NCBI RefSeq assembly: GCF_001422365.1
Contig: NZ_LMMT01000036.1
Coordinates: 127,823 to 191,822 of the forward strand
DNA length: 64,000 nucleotides
Reading direction: 5' to 3'
From: Pseudorhodoferax sp. Leaf265
GTDB taxonomy: Bacteria; Pseudomonadota; Gammaproteobacteria; Burkholderiales; Burkholderiaceae_C
Shown here: positions 1 through 6,516 of the stretch, in pieces
Layout: every line of letters starts with the position of its first letter
How positions within the stretch are numbered: the stretch's first letter is position 1
Notes under the pieces: generated by a model
The model's input: only the letters and a program-made list of their open reading frames with translations
The model's database searches: none
Told to the model about the DNA's origin: nothing
Position numbers and translations under genes: made by a program

Positions 1-728
1 TGGTACATGTAGTAAGGCATGAACATCTGCTGCCCGCCGCCCACCAGCGTCTGCGTGACGAAGGCGCTGATGCTGGAGGCGAACACCAGCAGCGCCCCGG
101 CCAGCAGGCCCGGCATCGTGAGCGGCAGCGTGACCTGCCAGAAGGTGCGCCAGTGGCCCGCGCCCAGCGCCAGCGAAGCCTGGCGCAGGTTGGCGTCGGT
201 GTTCATGAGCGAGGTGATGAGCGGCAGCACCATGAGCGGCAGCTCGATCTGGGCCAGCGCCACCGTCACACCGCCCGGCGTGTAGAGCAGCTTGAGCGGC
301 TCCGCGATCAGGCCCCAGTCCATCAGCACCGTGTTGACGATGCCCTGGCGGCCCAGGATCACGACCCAGGCGAAGGTGCGCACCACCGAGCTCGTGAGCA
401 GCGGCAGCACGATTAGCAGCATGAGCAGGCCCTGCCAGCGCGCCGGCGCCTGGGTGTAGAGGTAGGCCAGCGGAAAGCCGATCAGCAAGGTGAGCAGCGT
501 GACCTTGAGCCCCAGCAACAGCGTGCCGCCCAGCACCGAGAGGTTGAAGCCGTCGCCCAGGAACTTGGCGTACTGGGCGATGCCGAACTGCGTCATGCCC
601 TGGTCGTCGTGCAGGCTGATCCAGCCCAGCAGCAGCATGGGGGCGAGCACGAAGACCCCGAAGAAGAGGCCCAAAGGCAGCGCCAGGCCCAGCGGCGGCG
701 CGAAGCGGGGTGCGGTGGCGCTGGCCAT
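1..728 (-). CDS. ABC transporter permease, spermidine/putrescine (PotB) type, partial
   Basis: Inner-membrane permease of a polyamine-type ABC importer. The gene starts at an ATG at 728 and runs off the left edge, so the C-terminus is missing. The translation opens with a hydrophobic segment rich in Leu, Gly and Phe, then shows several further membrane helices and a long loop of the kind found in PotB/CysT-type permeases (the A-L-G-A-G motif of the EAA coupling loop is visible near residue 190). It lies 4 bases after the stop of the ATPase gene 733-1821, transcribed the same way, so the two are one operon. The divergent solute-binding protein at 2110 completes the importer. The substrate is not determined by sequence; polyamines, amino-acid derivatives or other cations are all possible. 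Confidence 0.88.
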   Translation of the reverse strand, partial: MASATAPRFAPPLGLALPLGLFFGVFVLAPMLLLGWISLHDDQGMTQFGIAQYAKFLGDGFNLSVLGGTLLLGLKVTLLTLLIGFPLAYLYTQAPARWQGLLMLLIVLPLLTSSVVRTFAWVVILGRQGIVNTVLMDWGLIAEPLKLLYTPGGVTVALAQIELPLMVLPLITSLMNTDANLRQASLALGAGHWRTFWQVTLPLTMPGLLAGALLVFASSISAFVTQTLVGGGQQMFMPYYMY

Positions 729-732
729 CGCG

Positions 733-1821
733 TCAGCCTGCGAACACGCCGGCGGGGGCACCGGGGCGCAGCCGCACGCCCACCTGTTCACCGGCCTCAA
801 AGCGCATCTGGCCCGCGCTGCGCGGCTGCGTGACCTTGATCGTGCCGCCCGTGGCCAGCGCAAGTTCGTAGACCAGCGAAGGCCCCAGCGGCAGCACCAT
901 CTCCACGCGGGCCGGCAGCGCGCCCAGCGCGGAGCCGGCCAGCACCAGGTTCTCCGGCCGCGCCGCGACCACCACGCTGCCCACGCGCGAGCACGGCGCG
1001 GCCCGCTCCAGCGAGATTGCGCCGCCGTCCGCGCAATCGACCACGTAGCCGCCCTCGGCGCTGCGCAGCTGGCCCGGCAGCAGGTTGGCCGTGCCGATGA
1101 AGGTGGCGACGAACAGCGTGGCCGGCCGGTCGTAGATGGCCTCGGGCGTGTCGAACTGCTCGACCCGGCCCGCGTGCATGACGGCGATGCGGTCGGCCAT
1201 GGACATGGCCTCTTCCTGGTCGTGCGTGACCAGGATGGTGGTGATGCCCAGCTCGCGCTGGATGCGCCGGATCTCGATCTGCATGTCCAGCCGCAGGTTC
1301 TTGTCGAGCGCGGCGAAGGGCTCGTCGAGCAACAGCACGCGCGGGCGCACGGCCAGCGTGCGCGCCAGCGCCACGCGCTGCTGCTGGCCGCCCGACAGCT
1401 CGCGCGGGTAGCGCTTGCCGTAGTCGGCCATGCGCACCATGGCCAGCATCTGCGCGGCCGTGGCGCGCGCCTCGGTGGCCGCCACGCCACGTGCGCGCAG
1501 GCCGTAGGCCACGTTGTCGGCCACCGTCATGTGCGGGAACAGCGCGTAGTTCTGGAACACGATGCCGGCGCCGCGCTCGTTGGTCGGCAGCGCATCGACG
1601 ATCTCGCCGCCGATGCGCACATGGCCGCCGCTCTGGCGCAACAGGCCCGCCACGATGCGCAGCAGCGTGGTCTTGCCGCAGCCGCTGGGGCCCAGCAGCG
1701 CGACGAGTTCGCCGGCCGGGATGTCCAGCGACACGGACTCCACCGCCGTGGCACCGGCATAGCGGTGTTGGATCTGGTCGAGCACGATGCCGACGCCGGC
1801 GGTTCGATCGGGAGTTTGCAT
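733..1821 (-). CDS. ABC transporter ATP-binding protein, PotA type
   Basis: ATPase (362 aa) that powers the importer formed with the downstream permease (1-728) and the divergent binding protein (2110-3159). Walker A GPSGCGKT is at residues 44-51, the signature LSGGQQQR at 142-149, Walker B LLLDEP at 163-168 and the switch His at 200. A C-terminal TOBE-like region follows, as in PotA/FbpC-type ATPases. The start ATG at 1821 was chosen because the family N-terminus begins close to it. A longer reading frame continues upstream but overlaps the promoter region and the binding-protein gene. A sigma-54-like element on this strand (1874-1888) and an inverted repeat (1923-1940) lie just upstream. 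Confidence 0.92.
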   Translation of the reverse strand: MQTPDRTAGVGIVLDQIQHRYAGATAVESVSLDIPAGELVALLGPSGCGKTTLLRIVAGLLRQSGGHVRIGGEIVDALPTNERGAGIVFQNYALFPHMTVADNVAYGLRARGVAATEARATAAQMLAMVRMADYGKRYPRELSGGQQQRVALARTLAVRPRVLLLDEPFAALDKNLRLDMQIEIRRIQRELGITTILVTHDQEEAMSMADRIAVMHAGRVEQFDTPEAIYDRPATLFVATFIGTANLLPGQLRSAEGGYVVDCADGGAISLERAAPCSRVGSVVVAARPENLVLAGSALGALPARVEMVLPLGPSLVYELALATGGTIKVTQPRSAGQMRFEAGEQVGVRLRPGAPAGVFAG

Positions 1822-1873
1822 GCGGTGGCCTGGTTGGGGGCGGCACCGGATGCGCCGCGGTCCCTGCGGCAAC

Positions 1874-1888
1874 TCAAGAAACGTGCCA
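1874..1888 (-). promoter_or_regulatory. Degenerate sigma-54-like -24/-12 element upstream of the PotA-like gene
   Basis: Read on the minus strand, 1888-1874 is TGGCAC-N5-TTGA, one base short of the sigma-54 consensus TGGCAC-N5-TTGC. It would place a transcript start near 1862, about 40 bases before the ATG at 1821. The changed C is in the normally conserved GC of the -12 box, so the element may be weak or inactive. Confidence 0.35.
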
Positions 1889-1922
1889 CACGACGCATCT
1901 CCGCGTGGCCACAAAAAAAACT

Positions 1923-1940
1923 GAGATTGGACACAATCTC
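1923..1940. promoter_or_regulatory. Inverted repeat GAGATTG-N4-CAATCTC, candidate GntR operator
   Basis: A perfect 7-bp inverted repeat with spacer GACA sits between the divergent PotA-like and binding-protein genes. Its core ATTG-N4-CAAT matches the ATTGGATACAAA sites at 4911, 6330 and 6435. It is therefore a candidate site for the GntR/FCD regulator encoded at 4148-4885. The regulator-site link is inferred from the shared core and from proximity. Confidence 0.55.
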
Positions 1941-1970
1941 GTTTTTCATTGAGCACAATTTGGTGCGAAA

Positions 1971-1987
1971 TGCGCCACATTGGCGCA
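1971..1987. promoter_or_regulatory. Inverted repeat TGCGCCA-CAT-TGGCGCA
   Basis: A perfect 7-bp inverted repeat with a 3-bp spacer lies between the candidate operator (1923-1940) and the sigma-54-like element (2041-2055). A position upstream of a -24/-12 promoter is typical for an activator-binding site, so an enhancer for a sigma-54 activator is possible. It does not match the usual NtrC consensus closely, and its role is unknown. Confidence 0.35.
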
Positions 1988-2040
1988 GCTGCCGCACCGG
2001 CTTGGGAGGCAAGCGCCTGTGCAGCCCTGGATACAGGCCG

Positions 2041-2055
2041 TGGCACAAAGCTTGC
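2041..2055 (+). promoter_or_regulatory. Sigma-54-like promoter TGGCAC-N5-TTGC
   Basis: This is a full match to the TGGCAC-N5-TTGC consensus, with GG (2042-2043) and GC (2054-2055) separated by 10 bp as required. The predicted start near 2066 gives a leader of about 44 bases containing the Shine-Dalgarno AGGAG (2098-2102) of the binding-protein gene at 2110. Similar elements precede 4953 and 6517. Confidence 0.55.
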
Positions 2056-2109
2056 GCTGGCAGGGTCAGTCCCGCCATCGGGCAGCCCTCGCAACCTAGG
2101 AGTCCACCC

Positions 2110-3159
2110 ATGTCCCTGTCCCGCCGCACACTGCTGCAGGCCGCCGCCGGTTTCGGTGCCGCCCAACTGCCGCTGCACGCCAGCCTGGCGCACGCGCAGT
2201 CCAAGACCATCTCGGCCACCACCTACCCGGGGGCCTGGGAATCGGCACACCGCAGCATCCTGCTGCCGGCCTTCGCCAAGGCCACGGGCGCCTCGACCAG
2301 CCTGGTCTCTTCGCTGGCGGTGGACACCGTTTCCAAGATCGTCGCCTCCAAGGCCAACCCGCCCTACGACGTGGTGATCCTGGACGAAGGCCCCTACCTG
2401 GCCGCGCTGTCGCAGGACATCTTCGAGAAGATCCCGGTGGACAAGATGCCCAACCTCAAGGACGTGCCGCCCAAGCTGGTGGACCCGCGCGGCCTCGGCG
2501 TCTTCGTGTCGGGCCAGATCATCGGCATCGCCTACAACACCGAGAAGATCAAGAACCCGCCCAAGAACTGGAACGACCTGCTCAAGCCCGAATACAAGGG
2601 CCGCGTGGGCCTGGCCGGCATGGGCTCGACGCTGATGTCGGCCTGGATGGTGGAGATCGCGCGCCTGAACGGCGGCAGCGAAGAGAACCTCGAACCCGCC
2701 TTCCAGTTCGTCAAGAAGCTGCTGCCCAACGTGAGCGCCGTGGCCAGCAACCCGGGCGCGCTGGCCACGCTGTTCCAGCAGGGCCAGATCGACATCTCCG
2801 TGCACTACAACAACAACGTGGGCGACCTGCAGGGCAAGGGCGTGCCGGTGGCGCTGGCCAGGCCCGAGACCGGCTGGATCCACATCAAGAGCGTGATGCA
2901 CATCGTCAAGAACACCAAGAACCCGGACCTGGCCGCCGCCTACATCAACGCCGCGCTGAGCCCCGAGGTGCAGACGCAGATGGCCGCCGCGCCCTACTTC
3001 GTCGCGCCGGTCAGCAGCAAGGCGCAGTTCAGCCCCGGCCTGCAGGCCTACGCCAAGAACGTGGCCGAGATCGAAGCCATGAACGGGGTGGACTGGGCCA
3101 AGCTCAACCCGCGCCGCGGCGAGTACATCGACCGCTTCAACCGGGAGGTCAAGGTGTGA
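2110..3159 (+). CDS. ABC transporter substrate-binding protein, PotD type
   Basis: Periplasmic receptor (349 aa) of the PotABCD-like importer whose ATPase and permease are encoded divergently. The N-terminus has a twin-arginine-type leader (SRRTLLQ at about residues 4-10), a hydrophobic stretch and an A-H-A-Q cleavage site, so export through Tat is likely. The mature part has the extracellular solute-binding family 1 fold features (YNTEKI near residue 140, LLKPEYKGRVG near 157). The ATG at 2110 has an AGGAG Shine-Dalgarno 7 bases upstream. A longer in-frame reading exists upstream but crosses the divergent ATPase gene. The gene is followed directly by a structured repeat (3166-3304). Confidence 0.92.
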   Translation: MSLSRRTLLQAAAGFGAAQLPLHASLAHAQSKTISATTYPGAWESAHRSILLPAFAKATGASTSLVSSLAVDTVSKIVASKANPPYDVVILDEGPYLAALSQDIFEKIPVDKMPNLKDVPPKLVDPRGLGVFVSGQIIGIAYNTEKIKNPPKNWNDLLKPEYKGRVGLAGMGSTLMSAWMVEIARLNGGSEENLEPAFQFVKKLLPNVSAVASNPGALATLFQQGQIDISVHYNNNVGDLQGKGVPVALARPETGWIHIKSVMHIVKNTKNPDLAAAYINAALSPEVQTQMAAAPYFVAPVSSKAQFSPGLQAYAKNVAEIEAMNGVDWAKLNPRRGEYIDRFNREVKV

Positions 3160-3165
3160 TCGAAC

Positions 3166-3304
3166 CCACCCCGTTTGGCTGGCTCACTGCGTGTAGCCAG
3201 CCCATCCCCCTCCAGGGGCACCGCCAGCGGCCGGGCAGAGCCCGTTCCGCGGCGTCTGCTGGCATGGCCTGCTCCGCGGCCTTCGGAACCGCTGCTCGCG
3301 AGCC
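3166..3304 (+). repeat. Structured intercistronic repeat, copy 1
   Basis: First of three copies of an element of about 140 bp, starting 7 bases after the TGA of the binding-protein gene. Hairpin A pairs 3177-3183 (GGCTGGC) with 3196-3202 (GCCAGCC) around a CAC-TGC-GTG loop. Hairpin B is CCCC-TCCA-GGGG (3207-3218). Hairpin C is CGGGC-AGA-GCCCG (3232-3244), enclosed by GCCAGC (3223-3228) pairing with GCTGGC (3258-3263). Copies 2 and 3 (10914-11055; 58861-59004) keep the loops but change stem sequences with pairing preserved. No protein is convincingly encoded. Confidence 0.8.
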
Positions 3305-3349
3305 GACTGCAGCCGATGCCGGCGGCGCGCAGCGCAATGGATCATTGAC

Positions 3350-4081
3350 ATGAAAAGAGTTCTGCTGGGCATGCTGACGCCCTCGTCCAACACCGCGCTG
3401 GAGCCGCTCACGGCGGCCATGCTCGCGGGGCTGCCCGAGGTGTCGGCGCATTTCGCGCGCTTTCGCGTGACCGAGATCTCGCTGCGTGCCCAGGCCCTGG
3501 GCCAGTTCGACCTGGAGCCCATCCTGCAGGCCGCACGGCTGCTGGCCGATGCGCGCGTGGATGTGATCGCCTGGAACGGCACCTCGTCCGGCTGGCTGGG
3601 CTTTCAGACCGACGAGGCCCTGTGTGCGCGCATCACGGAAGAGACCGGCATCCCGGCCTGCACCTCGGTGCTCGCGCTCAACGAGGCCATGCAACTGTCC
3701 GGCCGCACGCGCTTCGGCCTGGCCTCGCCCTACCTGGACGATGTGCAGCAGCGCATCGTGGCCAACTACCGCGCCAGCGGCTACGACTGCGTGGCCGAGC
3801 GCCACCTGGACCAGCAGGTCAACTTCGAGTTCTCCGAGGTCACACCCGCGCAGATCGAGGCCATGGCCCGCGCACTGGCGTTTGCGGAGCCGCAGTGCAT
3901 CACCACCTTCTGCACCAATCTGCGCGCCGCGCAGCTGGTGCCGGCGCTCGAAGCCGAATTGGGCATCCCCGTCTACGACACCATCGCCACCGCGGTCTGG
4001 AAGTCGCTGCGCCTGGCCGGCGTGGACACGCGCCGCGTGCAGGGCTGGGGCCGCTTGTTCAGCGAGCTGCCCGGCAGCTGA
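3350..4081 (+). CDS. Asp/Glu racemase superfamily protein, arylmalonate decarboxylase/maleate isomerase-like
   Basis: 243 aa member of the Asp/Glu racemase superfamily. The N-terminal TPSSNT (10-15) is the substrate carboxylate site shared by maleate isomerases and arylmalonate decarboxylases. The first catalytic-cysteine position is occupied by G-T-S (77-79), as in arylmalonate decarboxylase, while the second catalytic Cys is kept in FCTN (Cys188). One-cysteine enzymes of this type decarboxylate malonates or act as decarboxylase-like isomerases rather than two-base racemases. It stands between a PotD-like receptor and a GntR regulator, suggesting a role in degrading the imported acid. The Shine-Dalgarno is weak. 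True substrate unknown. Confidence 0.82.
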   Translation: MKRVLLGMLTPSSNTALEPLTAAMLAGLPEVSAHFARFRVTEISLRAQALGQFDLEPILQAARLLADARVDVIAWNGTSSGWLGFQTDEALCARITEETGIPACTSVLALNEAMQLSGRTRFGLASPYLDDVQQRIVANYRASGYDCVAERHLDQQVNFEFSEVTPAQIEAMARALAFAEPQCITTFCTNLRAAQLVPALEAELGIPVYDTIATAVWKSLRLAGVDTRRVQGWGRLFSELPGS

Positions 4082-4147
4082 CGGCGCGGCCTGCCGCTAC
4101 CATTCGCCCGCCACCTGCCCTCCACCACCACCGTCATCAGGTCCACC

Positions 4148-4885
4148 ATGGCCACCCCTCCGTCCCGGCGCACGCTGCGGCTGTCTTCCCCCCACGCCAG
4201 CGGCAAGGCCGCCTCCAAGGACGACATCTACGAACGCATCTACGAGGCCGTGGTCGAGCACCGGCTGCTGCCCGGCACCAAGCTGTCGGAGGAGCGCGTG
4301 GCCGAGCTGTTCGCGGTCAGCCGCACCCAGGTGCGCGGCGTGCTGCAGCGCCTGGCCGTGGAGCAGCTCGTGACGCTGATCCCCAACCGCGGCGCCTTCG
4401 TGACCACGCCCAGCGCCGAGGAGGCGCACGACGTGCTGGAGGTGCGGCGCACGCTGGAGCCGGCCGTGGTGCGGCGGCTGATCGAGCGCATCGCCGCCGG
4501 CAAGGCCAGCACGGCCCTCAAGCAACTGCGCACGCTGGTCAAGCGCGAGCAGCAAGCCCATGCCAACGGCGACCGGCGCGCAGCCGTGCGGCTGTCGGGC
4601 GAGTTCCACGTGCTGCTGGCCCAGCTGTCGGGCAGCGCGATCATGGCGCGCATGCTGCGCGAACTGACGCCGCTGACCTGTTTGGCCATCCTGACCTTCG
4701 ACGCGCCCACCGGCGCGGCCTGCCCGAACGACGAACACACCGAGCTGCTCGACGCCATCGAGGCCGGCGATGCCGAGGCGGCCGTGGCCCTCATGGACGA
4801 GCATTTGCATCACATCGAGAAGTCGCTGAACCTGGACGCCGAGGCAGCGCCCGAGATCGACCTGGCCGAAGCGCTCCTGGGCTGA
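4148..4885 (+). CDS. GntR-family transcriptional regulator, FCD (FadR) subfamily
   Basis: DNA-binding regulator (245 aa). A winged helix-turn-helix covers about residues 25-95 (I-Y-E-R-I-Y-E-A-V, then LSEERVAELFAVSRTQVRGVL), and an all-helical FCD ligand domain covers about 100-235, with His residues (H193, H218, H219 by count of the visible motifs) that commonly bind a metal in this family. The family usually senses small carboxylates. Candidate TTG-N4-CAA operators lie at 1923, 4911, 6330 and 6435, flanking the PotD-like, amidohydrolase and NMT1-like genes, so it probably controls the whole island. No clear Shine-Dalgarno precedes the ATG at 4148. Confidence 0.9.
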   Translation: MATPPSRRTLRLSSPHASGKAASKDDIYERIYEAVVEHRLLPGTKLSEERVAELFAVSRTQVRGVLQRLAVEQLVTLIPNRGAFVTTPSAEEAHDVLEVRRTLEPAVVRRLIERIAAGKASTALKQLRTLVKREQQAHANGDRRAAVRLSGEFHVLLAQLSGSAIMARMLRELTPLTCLAILTFDAPTGAACPNDEHTELLDAIEAGDAEAAVALMDEHLHHIEKSLNLDAEAAPEIDLAEALLG

Positions 4886-4910
4886 GCCGCTGGCGACAGG
4901 CTGGCGGAAG

Positions 4911-4922
4911 ATTGGATACAAA
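4911..4922. promoter_or_regulatory. Operator-like site ATTGGATACAAA upstream of amidohydrolase
   Basis: The 12-mer is identical to those at 6330-6341 (reverse) and 6435-6446, with a TTG-N4-CAA core typical of FCD-type GntR operators. It ends 2 bases before a sigma-54-like element, the same arrangement as at 6435-6463. Binding by the adjacent GntR protein is inferred. Confidence 0.6.
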
Positions 4923-4924
4923 GT

Positions 4925-4939
4925 CGGCACGGCCGTTGC
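4925..4939 (+). promoter_or_regulatory. Sigma-54-like promoter CGGCAC-N5-TTGC
   Basis: GG (4926-4927) and GC (4938-4939) are 10 bp apart in a near-consensus -24/-12 element. The predicted start, near 4950, would be only a few bases before the ATG at 4953, implying an almost leaderless message; no Shine-Dalgarno is seen there. Confidence 0.45.
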
Positions 4940-4952
4940 TTGCAACGGCCGC

Positions 4953-6308
4953 ATGACCACCACCGACATCCCCACCTTCGACCTGCTGCTGCTCGATGCG
5001 ATCGCGCTGACGGCCGACCCCGCCCAGCCCGAGATCCGCGGCGCCGCCATCGGCATCGCGAACGGCCGCATCACCTGGCTGGCCGCCCAGCCGCCCGAGC
5101 GCTACGCCGCCACGCGCGTGCTGCGCCTGCCCGACCACTTCGTCACACCGGGCTTCGTCAACACCCATGCGCATTCCATCCTGACCATGGTGCGCGGCGT
5201 GGCGGCCGACCTGGGCTTCGCGCCCTCGTACACGCCCGGCATTCCCAAGGGCACGCAGGTCAACCCCGCGCAGGCGCGCGCGCTGGCCCGGCTCGGCGCG
5301 CTGGAGGCGCTGCTGTTCGGCTCCACCGTGCTGGGCGACAACTTCGTGCACGCCGATGTGACGACCGAGGCCATGGTCGAGCTCGGCATGCGGCTGGCGC
5401 CCAGCTGGCGCATCCACGACGTGGACTTCGCGCGCGTGGCGCATGGCGACTGGCAGCACAGTGCGGCCATCGGCAACGCCACGCTGCAGGCCGGCCTGGA
5501 CCTGCATGCGCGTTGGGCCGATCACCCACGCGTGCGCGTGAACCTGGCCGCGCACGCGGTCGACACCTGCTCCGAAGGCTTCCTGCGCGAAGTGGCCGCT
5601 GCCTCGCAACAGCACGGCCTGGTCGTCAGCACCCACCTGGGCCAGAGCCAGGTCGAGGTCGAGCGCGTGCGCGCACGCTGCGGCCGCAGCTCCACCGAGG
5701 TGCTGGCCGACACCGGCCTGCTCAATGAACGCCTGATGGGCGGCCACTGCATCTACGTGACGCCCGAGGACGCCGCCCGCATGGCGGCGGCCGGCGCGCA
5801 TGCCGTGCACATCCCCAAGTGCAACGCCACCTCGGGCCGGCTGGCGCCCACGCCCATGCTCCAGCGCGCGGGCGTGAACATGGCGCTGGCCACCGACACC
5901 CAGCACGGCGACATGGTGGAACTCATGCGCTGGGCCCTGGTCACAGCGCGCGTGCAGGAAGGCCGCGTGGACGACAGCTGGCAGCCGCGCGACGTGTTCC
6001 ACATGGCCACCATGGGCGGGGCCAAGGCCCTGGGCATGGCGGACGAAATCGGTAGCCTGGCGCTGGGCAAGGCGGCCGATCTCGTCGTCTTCGACGCCAA
6101 CCGGCCCCACCTGCGCCCGCATGTGAACCCGCTGGGCAACCTGGTCCACACGGGCCAGGGCCGCGACGTGTCCATGGTGCTCGTGGACGGCGAGATCCTC
6201 GTGGAGGACGGCCGGCCCACGCGCGTGGACATGGACACGGTGTGCCGCGAGGCCGAGGAGGCCGCCCGCGCGCTCTGGGGCGCCGAGGGCAAGCGTTACT
6301 GGGTCTGA
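4953..6308 (+). CDS. Amidohydrolase, TrzA/AtzB/cytosine-deaminase-like
   Basis: Metal-dependent hydrolase or deaminase (451 aa) of the amidohydrolase superfamily. Ligands of a mononuclear site are all present: NTHAH (His72, His74), STHLG (His228), GGHC (His265) and ATDTQHGD (Asp315). The C-terminal ADLVVFD strand closes the composite beta-sandwich domain. Relatives deaminate or dechlorinate N-heterocycles such as guanine, 8-oxoguanine, cytosine or s-triazines; the substrate cannot be read from sequence. The gene is preceded by an operator-like site and a sigma-54-like element almost abutting the ATG, so translation may be leaderless. It belongs with the downstream importer and hydantoinase genes by shared control sites. 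Confidence 0.88.
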   Translation: MTTTDIPTFDLLLLDAIALTADPAQPEIRGAAIGIANGRITWLAAQPPERYAATRVLRLPDHFVTPGFVNTHAHSILTMVRGVAADLGFAPSYTPGIPKGTQVNPAQARALARLGALEALLFGSTVLGDNFVHADVTTEAMVELGMRLAPSWRIHDVDFARVAHGDWQHSAAIGNATLQAGLDLHARWADHPRVRVNLAAHAVDTCSEGFLREVAAASQQHGLVVSTHLGQSQVEVERVRARCGRSSTEVLADTGLLNERLMGGHCIYVTPEDAARMAAAGAHAVHIPKCNATSGRLAPTPMLQRAGVNMALATDTQHGDMVELMRWALVTARVQEGRVDDSWQPRDVFHMATMGGAKALGMADEIGSLALGKAADLVVFDANRPHLRPHVNPLGNLVHTGQGRDVSMVLVDGEILVEDGRPTRVDMDTVCREAEEAARALWGAEGKRYWV

Positions 6309-6329
6309 GGACGCACCAAGTCCGGGCAA

Positions 6330-6341
6330 TTTGTATCCAAT
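6330..6341. promoter_or_regulatory. Operator-like site TTTGTATCCAAT (reverse of ATTGGATACAAA)
   Basis: Exact reverse complement of the sites at 4911 and 6435. It lies 105 bp from the 6435 site (left end to left end) in opposite orientation, in the 208-bp gap before the NMT1-type binding protein. Two facing sites could allow looping or cooperative repression. Confidence 0.6.
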
Positions 6342-6434
6342 CTGGCGCATGGCATGGATCCATTTCCGTGCCCTGCGTCGCAGGCTTCCACGCCGATGCG
6401 CCGGTGAATCCTTTTGGCGCCAAACACTTAACAG

Positions 6435-6446
6435 ATTGGATACAAA
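6435..6446. promoter_or_regulatory. Operator-like site ATTGGATACAAA upstream of the NMT1-type importer
   Basis: Third exact copy of the 12-mer, 2 bases upstream of a sigma-54-like element (6449-6463). This matches the composite arrangement at 4911-4939, so a bound GntR protein could block the promoter directly. Confidence 0.6.
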
Positions 6447-6448
6447 CT

Positions 6449-6463
6449 TGGCATGTCCCTTGC
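6449..6463 (+). promoter_or_regulatory. Sigma-54-like promoter TGGCAT-N5-TTGC
   Basis: GG (6450-6451) and GC (6462-6463) are 10 bp apart, followed by T, close to the sigma-54 consensus. The predicted start near 6474 leaves a leader of about 43 bases with a purine-rich Shine-Dalgarno (AAGGGAG) before the ATG at 6517. It would drive the importer and the downstream enzymes. Confidence 0.5.
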
Positions 6464-6516
6464 TGGACCAGATGCAGGTCCCGCGCTCGCGGGCCCGGCC
6501 AACCCAAGGGAGCACC

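Noticed and set aside
490-2109. A plus-strand reading of more than 500 codons upstream of the PotD-like gene
   Set aside because: It runs antisense through the permease and ATPase genes, has Arg/His-rich biased composition and no domain; the true start is at 2110.
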